In this document: positions 1 through 9,929 of the stretch, one piece after another
How the letters are laid out: each line of letters opens with the position of its first letter
Numbering within the stretch: the stretch's first letter is position 1
Assembly (NCBI GenBank): GCA_964017235.1
Contig: OZ024930.1
Coordinates: forward strand, 29,516,614 to 29,580,613
Direction: 5' to 3'
DNA length: 64,000 nt
Origin: Sabellastarte sp. h YS-2021
Taxonomy: Eukaryota > Annelida > Polychaeta > Sabellida > Sabellidae
The notes under the pieces: generated by a model
Database searches by the model: none
What the model saw: only the letters and a program-made list of their open reading frames with translations
Told to the model about the DNA's origin: nothing
Program-made: the position numbers and the translations under genes

Positions 1-448
1 TGATATTTCTCACGACTCCAACCGATTCATATTTCCCGCCGTCAACAAAATGTCCAGTCCCAGGCGTCCTCAGGCCTCCTCAGACCCAAATTTACACAGT
101 CGTGTGTTGTCCCAGGCCACCTGCGACCCATAGTCCCAGACCTCCGTAGCTTAGTCCCAGGAGGCCGGTTGTTAATCCCAGACTCAAATCTGATGTGTAT
201 GAATTTCATGCGTGTGAAAGTGGGTCGGTTGCATTAGTCCCCGGAAGCCTCAGACCGTCTGCGGTGTCCTGGGACCCAAAAATCAAGGTCTGGGACTAAG
301 CCCCGACTAAGGGTAACCGACCCTAACCGATCCAAACTGGCCTCCCCAGGACACCTGGGACAGCACAAATTTAGATTAACAACCGATTAAGAACCGACTG
401 TTTTCCGTGCGTCGGAAATTAAAACGAGGCAATGAAGGGGTCTGGGAC

Positions 449-456
449 TATATAAG
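449..456 (+). promoter_or_regulatory. TATA box of the Myb-like gene, Harbinger copy 1
   Basis: TATATAAG lies about 175 bases upstream of the first ATG of the Myb-like ORF. The same box is conserved in the inverted second copy at 14580-14587, at a similar distance from its start. Conservation between two diverged copies supports a real core promoter. Confidence 0.55.
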
Positions 457-629
457 CGACCACGCACACATTGTCGCTGTTACTGACTGTTTGGCTACTG
501 AGAGACGTGTGTCACTGATTTGTAGGGGTTTTCAGTTTTTATTTTATATATATTTTACTTGAGCTTAAGGCAAATTTCACAGTTAGGAGACACATTTTAC
601 TATTTTTTTATTATTTTGTCGACTGGATT

Positions 630-2147
630 ATGAGGAAAGAGAAAGGAGGGAAGAGAGGAAGGAAAAAGATGGATGAGAGGGAGAAGGAAAGTCAAGTAGA
701 GGAGAGGAGGGAAGTTATTACAGAAGAAGGAACTGAGAGGAGAGAGGAGGAGGAGATTCAGGAAGGTCCAGCTATTGGGGAAGCTGTGGCAGAAGAAGAA
801 GAGAGGTGTGAAGAAGATCCGGAGTGCCATTCTTCAGCCAAGAGAGCCAGGGTGTGTGCCACTTTTACAGACAGCCAGGAAGTTTCCATTGTGGAATTTG
901 TAAAGCTGCACCCTGAACTGTATGACAAGGAACATTCACATTTCCACGACAGGAACAGAAGAGAGGCTCTCTGGGCAGAAATATCTGCAGAACTCAAGCT
1001 CCAGCCTTTTGATGTGAGACGTTGGTTCGAGTCCCAGCGAACCCGTTATGGGAAGCTGTCCAAGCTCCAATCTGGCCAAGCCCCGAGGGTGATGACCAAG
1101 AGACAGTCCTGGGTCTACCAACAGATGGGTTTTCTTAAAACCCACATCAGAAGAAAGGGGGCCAATAGAAGTTCAGGTTTTGAGGCCAGTCCAAATACCA
1201 GCAGGCAGGATGAATCACGTGGCTCAACTACTGATACAGAACACCTCGAGTCCAGTGTCCTGAGGGAGAGGAGTCAGTCCATCATTACATCAACACCTGT
1301 TTCAACTACAGACTCCAAGATTATCGAACACTTTGAGCAGATGAGGCCACTTATCTCAGGTTTTCTGCATCAGAAGTCAGACAGGCAGCCCTTCTTTGAC
1401 TACGTGGCATCAGAGGCCGAAAAGATGACTCAAGAAGAATTTGAAGAATTAAAGGGCAAGATATTTAGAGACATCGAAACTATTAAGAGTAACCGCAGAC
1501 GTCAGCCATTGCCCAGAAGATCAGCCACTGTTACCACGGAGTCCCAGAGGGTCGGCCTACTGCCAACAATCACTCCACAGGCATCTAGTTCCACTCAAGC
1601 AGCAGCTAGCAGCAGTTTTGTGTACTATACACCAAGCCCCATTGGCTTCAGCAACCCGACATCTGTCCTAACTGTACAGGACGAAGGGAGCAGACACAAT
1701 CTGAGTGGAATCTTAAGCCAGCTACGTACCAGATCTGACATCAACACAGATCGTCGAGCAGCCTCAGCAGCAGCAGCATCGACAACCACAGCAGCAGCTC
1801 TTTACTATCACCACTTCAGCACCGCCTCAACAGCAGCAGCAGCCTCCTCAGTAGCCATCCAGTCAGGGCGGGTCTTTGACCTGCCAGGCCCTTTTCAGGG
1901 CCACCAAATCTTCCAAAAACAATTATTCAGCTACATGTTATTCCAATTCCCCTCCCAAAACAAAAAAGTTCAGTACAAATACTTATCACAAGAAAAAAAG
2001 TTCAAGTCCAACACCTACACCACCCCAAACATGAAACAAATAACCCATGGTACCACACATAACCAAAAAGGCCACATAAAAAAATTCAAAAAAACTCCCA
2101 ATATGGCCATTTATCAGCCCATTTTTAGATTAAAATCCATGGGATAG
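630..2147 (+). CDS. Harbinger Myb/SANT-like DNA-binding protein
   Basis: This is a 505-residue ORF. The N-terminal ~65 residues are extremely Glu/Arg/Lys-rich. A helix-turn-helix Myb/SANT-like domain follows at about residues 75-155 (CATFTDSQEVSIVEFVK, then EALWAEISAEL, then VRRWFESQRTRYGKL). The middle is Ser/Thr-rich with a small helical segment near 235-290, and then there is a Gln/Ala-rich repeat tract. In Harbinger elements this protein is the partner that carries the nuclease into the nucleus and to the ends. By comparison with copy 2, the last ~110-130 residues look out of frame: the poly-Gln frame of copy 2 ends at a TAG equivalent to 1852-1854, whereas here the ORF runs past it into 3' non-coding sequence. 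The start may be 630 or the in-frame ATG at 669. Confidence 0.8.
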   Translation: MRKEKGGKRGRKKMDEREKESQVEERREVITEEGTERREEEEIQEGPAIGEAVAEEEERCEEDPECHSSAKRARVCATFTDSQEVSIVEFVKLHPELYDKEHSHFHDRNRREALWAEISAELKLQPFDVRRWFESQRTRYGKLSKLQSGQAPRVMTKRQSWVYQQMGFLKTHIRRKGANRSSGFEASPNTSRQDESRGSTTDTEHLESSVLRERSQSIITSTPVSTTDSKIIEHFEQMRPLISGFLHQKSDRQPFFDYVASEAEKMTQEEFEELKGKIFRDIETIKSNRRRQPLPRRSATVTTESQRVGLLPTITPQASSSTQAAASSSFVYYTPSPIGFSNPTSVLTVQDEGSRHNLSGILSQLRTRSDINTDRRAASAAAASTTTAAALYYHHFSTASTAAAASSVAIQSGRVFDLPGPFQGHQIFQKQLFSYMLFQFPSQNKKVQYKYLSQEKKFKSNTYTTPNMKQITHGTTHNQKGHIKKFKKTPNMAIYQPIFRLKSMG

Positions 2148-2199
2148 TTTAAAATCTGTAATTGAAAAGTCCAACACTTACACCTTCCATAGAGTTACA

Positions 2200-2345
2200 A
2201 GGCATTATTACATACTTGCCTACCCACAAACAGACAAACCCAATACCAAACATAACCCCCAAATAACAAACCCAGTAAGAAAGCCAACATCCAACTACCA
2301 ATAATAAACCCAACCCCAGTAACCACCAACCAAGAAACACAAAAA
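2200..2345. repeat. Inverted counterpart of the 43-bp repeat (3' end of Myb gene)
   Basis: The motif ACAGACAAACCCAATACCAA and related blocks are the reverse complement of the tandem units at 2645-2825. The two sets face each other between the 3' ends of the convergent Harbinger genes. The second copy has the same arrangement at 12290-12590 and 12765-12890. Confidence 0.6.
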
Positions 2346-2644
2346 CACAAAATTAAATAGAACCCATGCCAACGAACTGACAAACTATTTTGCAAACACA
2401 ATCCCCCATTATTGAAAACAAAACTAGTTCCATGGTTATATTTTCCACATTTTTGTGATTAGAAGTGAAGATTTAAAATTGAAGATTTCCATAAAAACAT
2501 TTCTGCTACAAATAAATTTCCAACCCATGAACAAAAAAAAATTGGTGAAATTAGGAGGTGGATTTCCAGATATATAAAAAAATAATTCAATTTAGGATAT
2601 TATGTGTGACTTTGTGTTTGGCTTTTGTTTAACACTGGCTTTGT

Positions 2645-2825
2645 ATGATTGTTGGGTGAGTAACTTGAGTTTGTTATGTTTGGCATGGGGTTTGTCTGTT
2701 TGTCCGTCTGAAAAAGTTATGTTTGGCATGGGGTTTGTCTGTTTGTCCGTCTGAAAAAGTTATGTTTGGCATGGGGTTTGTCTGTTTGTCCGTCTGAACA
2801 AGTGATGTTTGGCATGGAGTTTTTC
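2645..2825. repeat. 43-bp tandem repeat, about four units
   Basis: Units begin TTATGTTTGGCATGGGGTTT and continue with GTCTGTTTGTCCGTCTG. Three are nearly identical and the fourth is diverged and shortened. They lie in the spacer between the convergent Harbinger genes. Near-identity of neighbouring units suggests recent slippage or unequal exchange. Confidence 0.9.
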
Positions 2826-2929
2826 CTTCTGTAGCAAGCATAGCTGATTAATTGTTTTTGGAATAATTGGTAGTCCTGAAAAGGACTGTTATAGTTAGTC
2901 CTGAAAAGGACTGTTTACTGCAGCAGGAC

Positions 2930-4225
2930 TTATATTCTGTCATCTTGCCAGGCCACTGCTCCCTCATTATTGAAGTAGTCCTTCAGGTAATCCCTCTGTC
3001 TTTTGGCCTCTCTAGCAGGGTTTCTGTCTTGGCCACCACCAGCAGCACCACCAATCAATCCACAATCACCAGGCACATCATCATCATCATCATCCTCCCC
3101 AGGCTGCTGACCAGCAGGTTGACCTTGATACTGACTTCTGAGTATGTTGTGCAGAACCACACAGGTCATGACCACTTCTCTAACTGTTTCTGGGGGTAGT
3201 TCAATTGTGGTCCTCATGACTCTAAATCTTGAGACCAGGATGCCAAAAGCGTTCTCCACAACTCTCTTGCCTCTTGAAATTCTATAGTTGGCAATCCTTT
3301 CCTCCCTTGTTAACAGCCTTCTGCCATAGGGTTTCATGAGCCAGGTCTTCAGGGCAAAAGCATCGTCTGCCAGAATGAAGTAGGGGACATCTCTACCACC
3401 CTGGGTTATAGGAGCTGGGTCAGGGAAGCCTATCCTGCCATCCTCAATTCTCCTCTTCAGCTGAGAGGCATTAAATATCTGGGCATCTGAGCAAGATCCA
3501 GCTGTACCCACATCCACCCATCTGAACTTATACTGTCCATCTACCAGGGCCAACATGACAATGGAAAAGAAGCCCTTGTAGTTGTGGTAGAGGGCTCCAG
3601 TGTTCTTGGGTTTCTTCAGGGCCACATGCTTCCCATCCAGGGCTCCCAGGGCATGTGGAACATTCCACCTGATCCTGAATTCCCTCTCCAGTTCTTTCCA
3701 CTCATCTGGGGTAGTAGGACATTTGAGGTACTCTCTGGTGAACTCCTCCTGGATGGCCCTGCAGACCTCTGGTAGAAACTTGGAAATGGTGGATCTTCCA
3801 ACCCTGAACTGACATGATAATGATGTGTATGACTCTCCAGTGGCCAGATATCTGATGGTGAGGGCTAACTTCTCCCCAACACTGATTGGTGCTCTATAGT
3901 TGGTGGCCTGCCTGGCAAGGTGTGGTTCCATTCTGGTCTTTATCATTTCAAAAAATTCTGGGGTCATCCTCATGTAGTTGGTGAATCCTGGAATGTCTGT
4001 GGCATACAGATCAGCCATAATGTTGTGGTAGGCCCCCCTCTCCTCTCTCTGCAGTAGCCATGGCCTGACCCACATGTTGTGCCTTCTTCTAGGTCTCTGT
4101 ATGGGTGCTGGTGGTGGTTGCTGTGGTCGACGTAAAAAATGGAAATACATGATTATTTGTAACTGAATAAAAACCAAAAAAGCCCTAAGTTGTTGTTGAA
4201 TCTGTCTCCCATTAAAAGGTGGCAT
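2930..4225 (-). CDS. Harbinger DDE nuclease (HARBI1-like transposase), intact-looking
   Basis: The ORF is 431 residues, uninterrupted and of usual length for a HARBI1-like transposase. After a Pro/Arg-rich N-terminus comes a helix-turn-helix region (about 112-152, ending in FRVGRSTISKFLPEVCRA). The RNase-H-fold catalytic core follows: Asp197 in GALDGKHV, a conserved Asp247 in GSCSDAQIF, Asp287/288 in ILADDAF, and Glu324 in RVVENAFGIL. The C-terminus has a run of Asp and a basic helix (AREAKRQRDYLKDYF). It cuts and joins transposon ends together with the Myb-like partner encoded opposite. No stop or frameshift is visible, in contrast to copy 2. Confidence 0.92.
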   Translation of the reverse strand: MPPFNGRQIQQQLRAFLVFIQLQIIMYFHFLRRPQQPPPAPIQRPRRRHNMWVRPWLLQREERGAYHNIMADLYATDIPGFTNYMRMTPEFFEMIKTRMEPHLARQATNYRAPISVGEKLALTIRYLATGESYTSLSCQFRVGRSTISKFLPEVCRAIQEEFTREYLKCPTTPDEWKELEREFRIRWNVPHALGALDGKHVALKKPKNTGALYHNYKGFFSIVMLALVDGQYKFRWVDVGTAGSCSDAQIFNASQLKRRIEDGRIGFPDPAPITQGGRDVPYFILADDAFALKTWLMKPYGRRLLTREERIANYRISRGKRVVENAFGILVSRFRVMRTTIELPPETVREVVMTCVVLHNILRSQYQGQPAGQQPGEDDDDDDVPGDCGLIGGAAGGGQDRNPAREAKRQRDYLKDYFNNEGAVAWQDDRI

Positions 4226-4854
4226 CCTGCTGTGTTCCTAGAAAAGCAATGGTGATTAGATTGCGAATTTCATATATATATACCCAGAAAATCCAGCAAC
4301 TTTGGAAAACAAGAATCAGGGATCCTGGTCTGGGGAAGACTGAGGAGGCCTGAGGACGCCTGAGGACGCCGGTAGTTAATCGTGGGTTAGTCGGCTCTTA
4401 GTCCCAGGAGGCCTGAGGCGTCCTGGGACCCAGTCGGTATGTGTACGACAGGATCGTGGTTGAAACCGACCTGAAAACTGGCTTAGTCGGTTCTTAGTCC
4501 CAGACCAGTCGGGGACTGTCTGGGGCCGCCTGAGGCGTCCTGAGGCATCTTGGGGACGATCTGTTCTTAATCCCAGACTTCAGTACCGACCCAGTATTCC
4601 CGCCCATTTTTGTTTTTTTCCACCGACTATGCACGATTAAGGGTCCCAGACAGGATCGGGCCTTAATCTTTTGGTGGAACAGGGGCATAATATACCAAAA
4701 ACATCTGCCATCTTGTAAGGATTTACCAATGATACAACTACTATAGTGTTTTGATAGAGTGGTGCAAGGTTGTTCTAACTAACCAGTGCATGGTGAAAGA
4801 CATCATTTTAAATCCCACTAAACAACCAAGCTTAGTTTGTATCAGTTTATTTAA

Positions 4855-5041
4855 TGTTTTGCGTCACGCCTGGTACCTTGTCAGTTATATTGTGATCGAG
4901 AGTTTGAAGGGCTGAGGAAACCAGTACATATAGTTTGTGAAGGATCTGCATTGTAAACTGCTGACTAATGGTAAGCAACTTGCAGCTTTACCACATGAAG
5001 TCAAACCCTAATCTCAGAGGTGGGAGGCAAGGGTGCGCGGA
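4855..5041 (-). mobile_element. tRNA-derived SINE (family A), 3' part, split by a MITE
   Basis: This is a reverse-orientation copy of the SINE seen complete at 22072-22303. It contains the shared body blocks GAGGAAACCAGTACATATAG and AACTGCTGACTAATGGTAAG. The tRNA-like head continues at 5712-5750 after the insertion at 5042-5711 (box-A remnant GGGTTACCACTGCAC). Strongly diverged. Confidence 0.75.
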
Positions 5042-5711
5042 CAATTGGCCAGCGGACAACTGCCCGGTGGACATTAGGCCGGTGACTTTTTTAAGGGGTA
5101 GGACGATTGGCCGGTGACTTTTTAGATGTTGTTTTAATATTGTGCCAAATTGTATTAAATGTAATGTTCATTGAAAGAACCAAAAGCCCTTTGATTCCTA
5201 CTCAGAATTTCTAATTGCAGCTAAGTTTAGTCTCTGATAACTGCTCAGGATTGCTACATTTAATGCAAAAGAATATTATTTGTCAAAAATCAGAATAATT
5301 ACTATCAGAATAATATATTTGATAAAGATTGTTAATGAGAACTGTTTGTCAAAAATCATGGAATTGTTTCCAACCACCAGAGTAGGGGTAAAAATAGGTT
5401 TTGAAGGTTACATGTACAGCAAGAAATCAAAAAAATAAGAATACAATTAGTTGGCAGTGTGCTAGGAAAAGTACTCTAGACTGCTTAGAAAACACATATA
5501 TTTTAAAACATTTTTCCAATTAGAATGAGATGAAAAACAAATATGCAGCATAAAAATATTACATTAGATTTAATACAATTTGGCACAATATTAAAACAAC
5601 ATCTAAAAAGTCACCGGCCAATTGTCCTACCCCTCAAAAAAGTCACCGGCCAAATGTCCACCGGCCAATTGTCCACTGGCCAATTGTCCGCCTGCCAATT
5701 GTCCCGGATTC
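5042..5711. mobile_element. MULE-like non-autonomous element with long TIRs and 9-bp TSD
   Basis: This 670-bp element has inverted arms of about 125 bases: 5045-5165 against 5567-5708. The arms contain repeated copies of GGACAATTGGCCGGTGACTT-like units and then extend inward through a shared GATGTTGTTTTAATATTGTG block. GGAGGCAAG flanks it at 5033-5041 and 5712-5720, and the interrupted sequence is a SINE that resumes on the other side. A 9-bp duplication plus long repeat-rich TIRs is typical of Mutator-like elements. No coding sequence is seen inside. Confidence 0.75.
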
Positions 5712-5750
5712 GGAGGCAAGTGGGTTACCACTGCACTACTTGTGGCTCAC

Positions 5751-6305
5751 ATCACTTCTGCTCCACATATAACTTGGCACAACTTGGACACACACACAGA
5801 AACTTATTTTCGGTTGTTTTAACACAAACACAAGTTACTAACATGAAAGAAAAACAATAAACCCTTTTTCAAAAATTTTGAACTGTTATGTATGAAATGT
5901 TAAATTGAATTATGTAAACATTCTCAATTAACAGGTCAATTTTAACTCTTAATCACCATGATTTGTGGTCTAAAATATGGCAACTTTTCCATAACTAAAA
6001 TCTAAACTAGATTTAACATTGAAATCTATAACTTAGATTTGGCCTTGAAAATGCGTACATAAATGTACAGCAGGTATCAGTTTTCAGTCAACCTGTTTTC
6101 AAAGAAGTGCATGTCAAAGTAGTATGATGTAGTCAAATGATTTCTGCGGGATTTGATGTAAATAAGTTTACTGAATATGATATTGATCCCAATTAAGATA
6201 CTGTAAATCTGAAGGCGAATATTTCATCAGAAGACGCCGAAGCAAGGCTAATTATCTTGACACATATCAGGTTAGTTTTGATAGCATATATATAGTAGGT
6301 AAACT
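5751..6305. other. AT-rich spacer, nothing recognised
   Basis: No ORF with protein-like character, no tRNA and no clear repeat boundary was seen between the interrupted SINE and the next terminal-inverted-repeat element. Confidence 0.5.
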
Positions 6306-7561
6306 GGGGCCTGTAAATCGAAGCCTTCATTCTGCTAACTAATTGGTTAACCCTAAGTTAACCCTAAGTTAGCAAACTCTTGTGTAAATCAAAACCTTAG
6401 TTAGTTAACTCTTGGTTACTTTTTCGTAAAAAACCCTCAAATTTAACGATAACTCAGACCCTCCTGTTAACTGTTAGTTGCACTAAAATGTCTGTTCTTT
6501 AATGCCAAATAAATATGAAGTTAACATTGCAGTATAAGACAAAATTATTGAATATTGTACTTAAAGGTAATGTGAATCAAACTGGTAATTTACATTGAAT
6601 TTTGTCGAGTGAGTGATGCATTTTAATAAACATTTATTAAATGAAGAGGATCTCCACTAACATAAATCTATTTTTGAGATCCTAAATCAAGTTTAGATAA
6701 ATATCACATTTTCTTAAGATATTTGGTCTACTATTCCCAGATAGTATCTGACAGGTTTGAAATGCTTAGACTTTTTAAAAATAAGAAATAAGAAAGAAAT
6801 TTTCTATTTCTTTTTATAAGTTTTGGCTATCTTTGTTTTAACTGCTGATCTTACAATTTTACTCATCTTTTATGCTTCCATCTTTTACTAGTTTATTTAC
6901 ATTTATATGTATTAAAAATACTAATCGCTTTAATCTGCCCATTTTGTAAACAACACAGCAATGGGGAGTACTAATTAGATCTTTATCCACAGCATTTACT
7001 CCTAAGCCCACTCTACTTAACCAGAAAATATAATAAGTAAGTAAATGCTTTAAGTTATACATATCATCAGCTTGGCCCAAAATCTATGTTGGTAAAGTAA
7101 ATTTCCTCATAAAGGTCCTTCACTTTAAGATTTAACCTGAATGCCATCGTGCCCAGTAGTTACAAAGACTTAACTAATGGGGCCAAGCTCCGGTATAGCC
7201 ACATTAACCTAATCTATGTTGCTATGTTAGTTTATTGCAAATATATCTCAGTACGCTCAATATAGAATATGTAAAATGTTTAAGTATATACTTTTATTAA
7301 GGTGACCTTAATCTCTTATTACACCAGTATGTAAACAGTATTTTAGATTTATATCAATGTTATTGTAAACCCCACTCTTGTGTGTCTACCAAATAAGGTA
7401 CTGTGGCACACTGCACTGTTACACACAAACATACAAGTAACCCAACACAGCCACACAGGGCTTTCTATTTACCCACTGAATGCTTTAGTTAATATTTCAT
7501 TATACTGTCGTTAAGTATTGGTTAGTTTGCCATTTAACGAATGCTTCGATTTACAGGCCCC
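6306..7561. mobile_element. Non-autonomous DNA element, TIR GGGGCCTGTAAATCGAAGC
   Basis: The left end GGGGCCTGTAAATCGAAGC and the right end GCTTCGATTTACAGGCCCC are perfect 19-bp inverted repeats 1.26 kb apart, with looser similarity continuing inward (blocks with TTAACT/AACTAA and GTTAACCCTAAG). No transposase-like ORF is present. The GGG start resembles PIF/Harbinger or related TIRs, but no clear target duplication was found, so the superfamily is unassigned. Confidence 0.7.
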
Positions 7562-8084
7562 TGGTTTGTTGTTGCCCAGTGCAGATGTCTTTTTTTCTCT
7601 GCGTGTGTGTATGTGTATTTTAACAGTTCATTGGATATTCTGTTTATCGGACAATTCATTGGATATTCTGTTCATTGGAGTATTGGTTAAAGTGATATTG
7701 TGTTCATTACATGATAATTTTCAGTATGGACTACAAACAGCCAGTTTACGATAGCAATTTTACCTGCCTTCTCATTTATCTTTGGATGTTTATGTGTGAT
7801 TGTGTCCAATTTTTGAAAACCCAATCTCCGATTAGCTACAGCAATTTAAGCTCTAGGAGGGGAAAACCAGAGCACGTGTAAAATCATAGTAAAAACTGGA
7901 TGCAAATTGCCAAAAAAATGAGAAGGTAGGAAAAATTACTGTTATTATTTGGGTGTCGCATGTTGTAGGCCACCTTCATGGGTACACAGGCTAACTGTTT
8001 TTTATTATTATCAAACCACATGCTGTATTTGATCAGCATAGGGGACACATATATGTTACATATTTTTTCACATATCATATTTTT
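7562..8084. other. Spacer, nothing recognised
   Basis: Non-coding, with a local duplication TTCATTGGATATTCTGTT (about 7629 and 7656). No gene or element boundary was identified. Confidence 0.4.
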
Positions 8085-8300
8085 CACTCTTGCCTCCCAC
8101 CTCTGAGGCCGGGGTTCCGTTCCCGGCACGGTCTCAAGTGGGAAAGCTGGTAGTTGCTTGCCATTTTTTGGCAGTTTACAGTACAGAACCCTGACGAACT
8201 ATATGTACTGGTTTCCTCTGCCCTTCCAACTACCTGTCATGATATGACCTTACAGTGTTGAAAGTGACGTAAAACCCTAAATAAATAAATAACATATCAA
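8085..8300 (+). mobile_element. tRNA-derived SINE, family A
   Basis: This is a 5'-truncated tRNA-like head (CTTGCCTCCCACCTCTGAGG, GGGGTTCCGTTCCC as decayed box B), followed by the family body GGGAAAGCTGGTAGTTGCTT and TACTGGTTTCCTCTGCCCTT. It ends in AAATAAATAAATAA. The simple-repeat tail indicates LINE-dependent mobilisation. Confidence 0.85.
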
Positions 8301-8363
8301 TACATACAGAGTGATATTTTTTGTATTTACCGGCTCCACTTACTGCGTATGCATGGATTATTT

Positions 8364-8512
8364 TTGGGTTTTAACGTCGCTTTGTAGACTCTCTAAGTTC
8401 TATCACGATGGGTAGTCTTATGGGCAGAGGAAACCAGTACATACAGTCGGTCAAGATTCTGTACTGTAAACTACCGACCATCGGTAAAAAACTACCAACT
8501 TTCCCACATAAG
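8364..8512 (-). mobile_element. tRNA-derived SINE, family A, partial
   Basis: Reverse-strand body fragment: GGTTTTAACGTCGCTTTG, then GAGGAAACCAGTACATACAG, then CTACCAACTTTCCCACATAA. The tRNA-like head is missing. Confidence 0.8.
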
Positions 8513-8575
8513 GTATGAAAGTTACAATATAATCAAGGTGCTACACACTTTAAGCTGAGAGTCCTTTAATGAGCA

Positions 8576-9925
8576 ATCCCAGCAGGCAATAGGATATCAA
8601 AAAGAAATCAAAAAGACACTGGGCAAGACATCAGAAACTGATGCTTATTTGAAATTCGAAATGACATCATATGTTAAATGTCAAACAGATCTTTAGTAGC
8701 CTAGTCTATTTGACATCTCCAAAAGCCATAAAAATGACATCTAGTAGCCGATATAAATTTGATATCAGCATAAGACATCAATATGATCGCCCAATTTGGA
8801 CTGACTTCATGTCTATATGACATCAGAAACTGACATCAATTTGATGTACTGATATAAAAATCTGATTGACATCATTTCACAAGTGCTGAAACTAATTTTC
8901 AGTAATAAAAATATTGGTTAATAACATTTTGTTTTCACAGTTAATATCACATTACATTGCTTTAACTACCATTTGTGTACACTTACCTGACACAGCCTTA
9001 AGTGATTTCCATGTACTATAAAGATTATTCCATGGGAGAAAATAATTAATGTTCAGTGGGAACCAGTTCAAAAATTTATACCATTTGTAAAGATACAAAT
9101 TATGGGTACAAAAGTTTGAATATTAGAAGCCCTTTTTCTGAACTTTTATCTTTATTTATTCAATCTTTGGCTTGGTTGCAAACACTAAAGTATACATTTG
9201 TTTACAAAACAACATATTTCTTGTAAATTTTTGCTGTCACACACCATTTTAGTTACAGTTTTAAACATAATTGTTTTGTCTGTACCAAAACTTAATTATT
9301 TTTGTCAAAGCAACATCACAGAGACTAGAGGCCAAGTTAGTAGGTTCAGCATCTAATCAAAGGTTGTCACCTCTGCCTAGGTTTGACCCTACTCATGTGA
9401 AAAAGCTGAGGGCCTGTCCTAATACGACCCTGGCTGGTGTACAGGATGATATTACATTTGTAATATTCCTAAAAATGATATAATTTTATAGAATACTGAT
9501 ATTAATCCGATCTCAAATGATATGATGATACTCCACTTGAAATGTTTTAACAAAGTGATATCATATTAATATCATTAAGATGTCAGAAACAATGCCCGAG
9601 TAGAATATCAGGTCACATCATATTATTCGAACATCATATTTTCATCATTTGACATGACTACAAAAAGTCATGTTGGGATGGTGTCAATTTTATGTCATTG
9701 AATAGGATAATACAATCACATTAGGTCTGGTTATCATTTTGTCATCTAGTTGATATTGTAGGTATGTTATTGACATAAAGTCATGTCATGTCGCATAAAC
9801 TGGATGTCAGATTTGTGTCAGATGACGTGACCACCTTAAATCATGTCCGAGTGATAGTTACTTGATGTCATATACTAACATGACCAAAACATGATGTCAA
9901 GAATTGGACCTGTGCCTGCTGGGAT
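8576..9925. mobile_element. TIR element with dense GACATCA/TGATGTC motifs
   Basis: ATCCCAGCAGGCA at 8576-8588 and its exact complement TGCCTGCTGGGAT at 9913-9925 define a 1350-bp element. The outer ~300 bases at each end are filled with the 7-mer GACATCA or its complement in both orientations, with GATATCA variants. The middle carries a degraded family-B SINE (9300-9470). No transposase is visible; it looks like a non-autonomous element with a subterminal binding-site array. Confidence 0.75.
9300..9470 (+). mobile_element. tRNA-derived SINE, family B, degraded
   Basis: This matches the family-B copies at 15382 and 19106: GGTTGTCACCTCTGCCTAGG, then CCTGTCCTAATACGACCCTG, then GTACAGGATGATAT. 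Box B is decayed to GGTTTGACCCT. It sits inside the TIR element 8576-9925. Confidence 0.65.
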
Positions 9926-9929
9926 GGTA

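Larger units (their letters stand above)
1..4687 (+). mobile_element. PIF/Harbinger DNA transposon, copy 1 (left end outside window)
   Basis: This is a two-gene Harbinger element with a Myb/SANT-like gene on + and a DDE nuclease on -, converging on each other. The right end reads GGTGGAACAGGGGCA followed by TA, the inverted match of both ends of the second copy at 10579-15200. Bases from 1 onward match the second copy about 130 bases inside its terminus, so the left end lies just outside the window. The outer several hundred bases on each side are rich in short repeats of the type CCCAGG, CCTCCTCAGAC and GGGACTAAG, which look like subterminal transposase-binding sites. TA (or TTA/TAA) flanks the ends. 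Confidence 0.9.

Noticed and set aside
6345..6375. GTTAACCCTAAG repeats resembling telomeric TTAGGG
   Set aside because: Only two diverged units with period 12, inside a TIR element; not a telomeric array.
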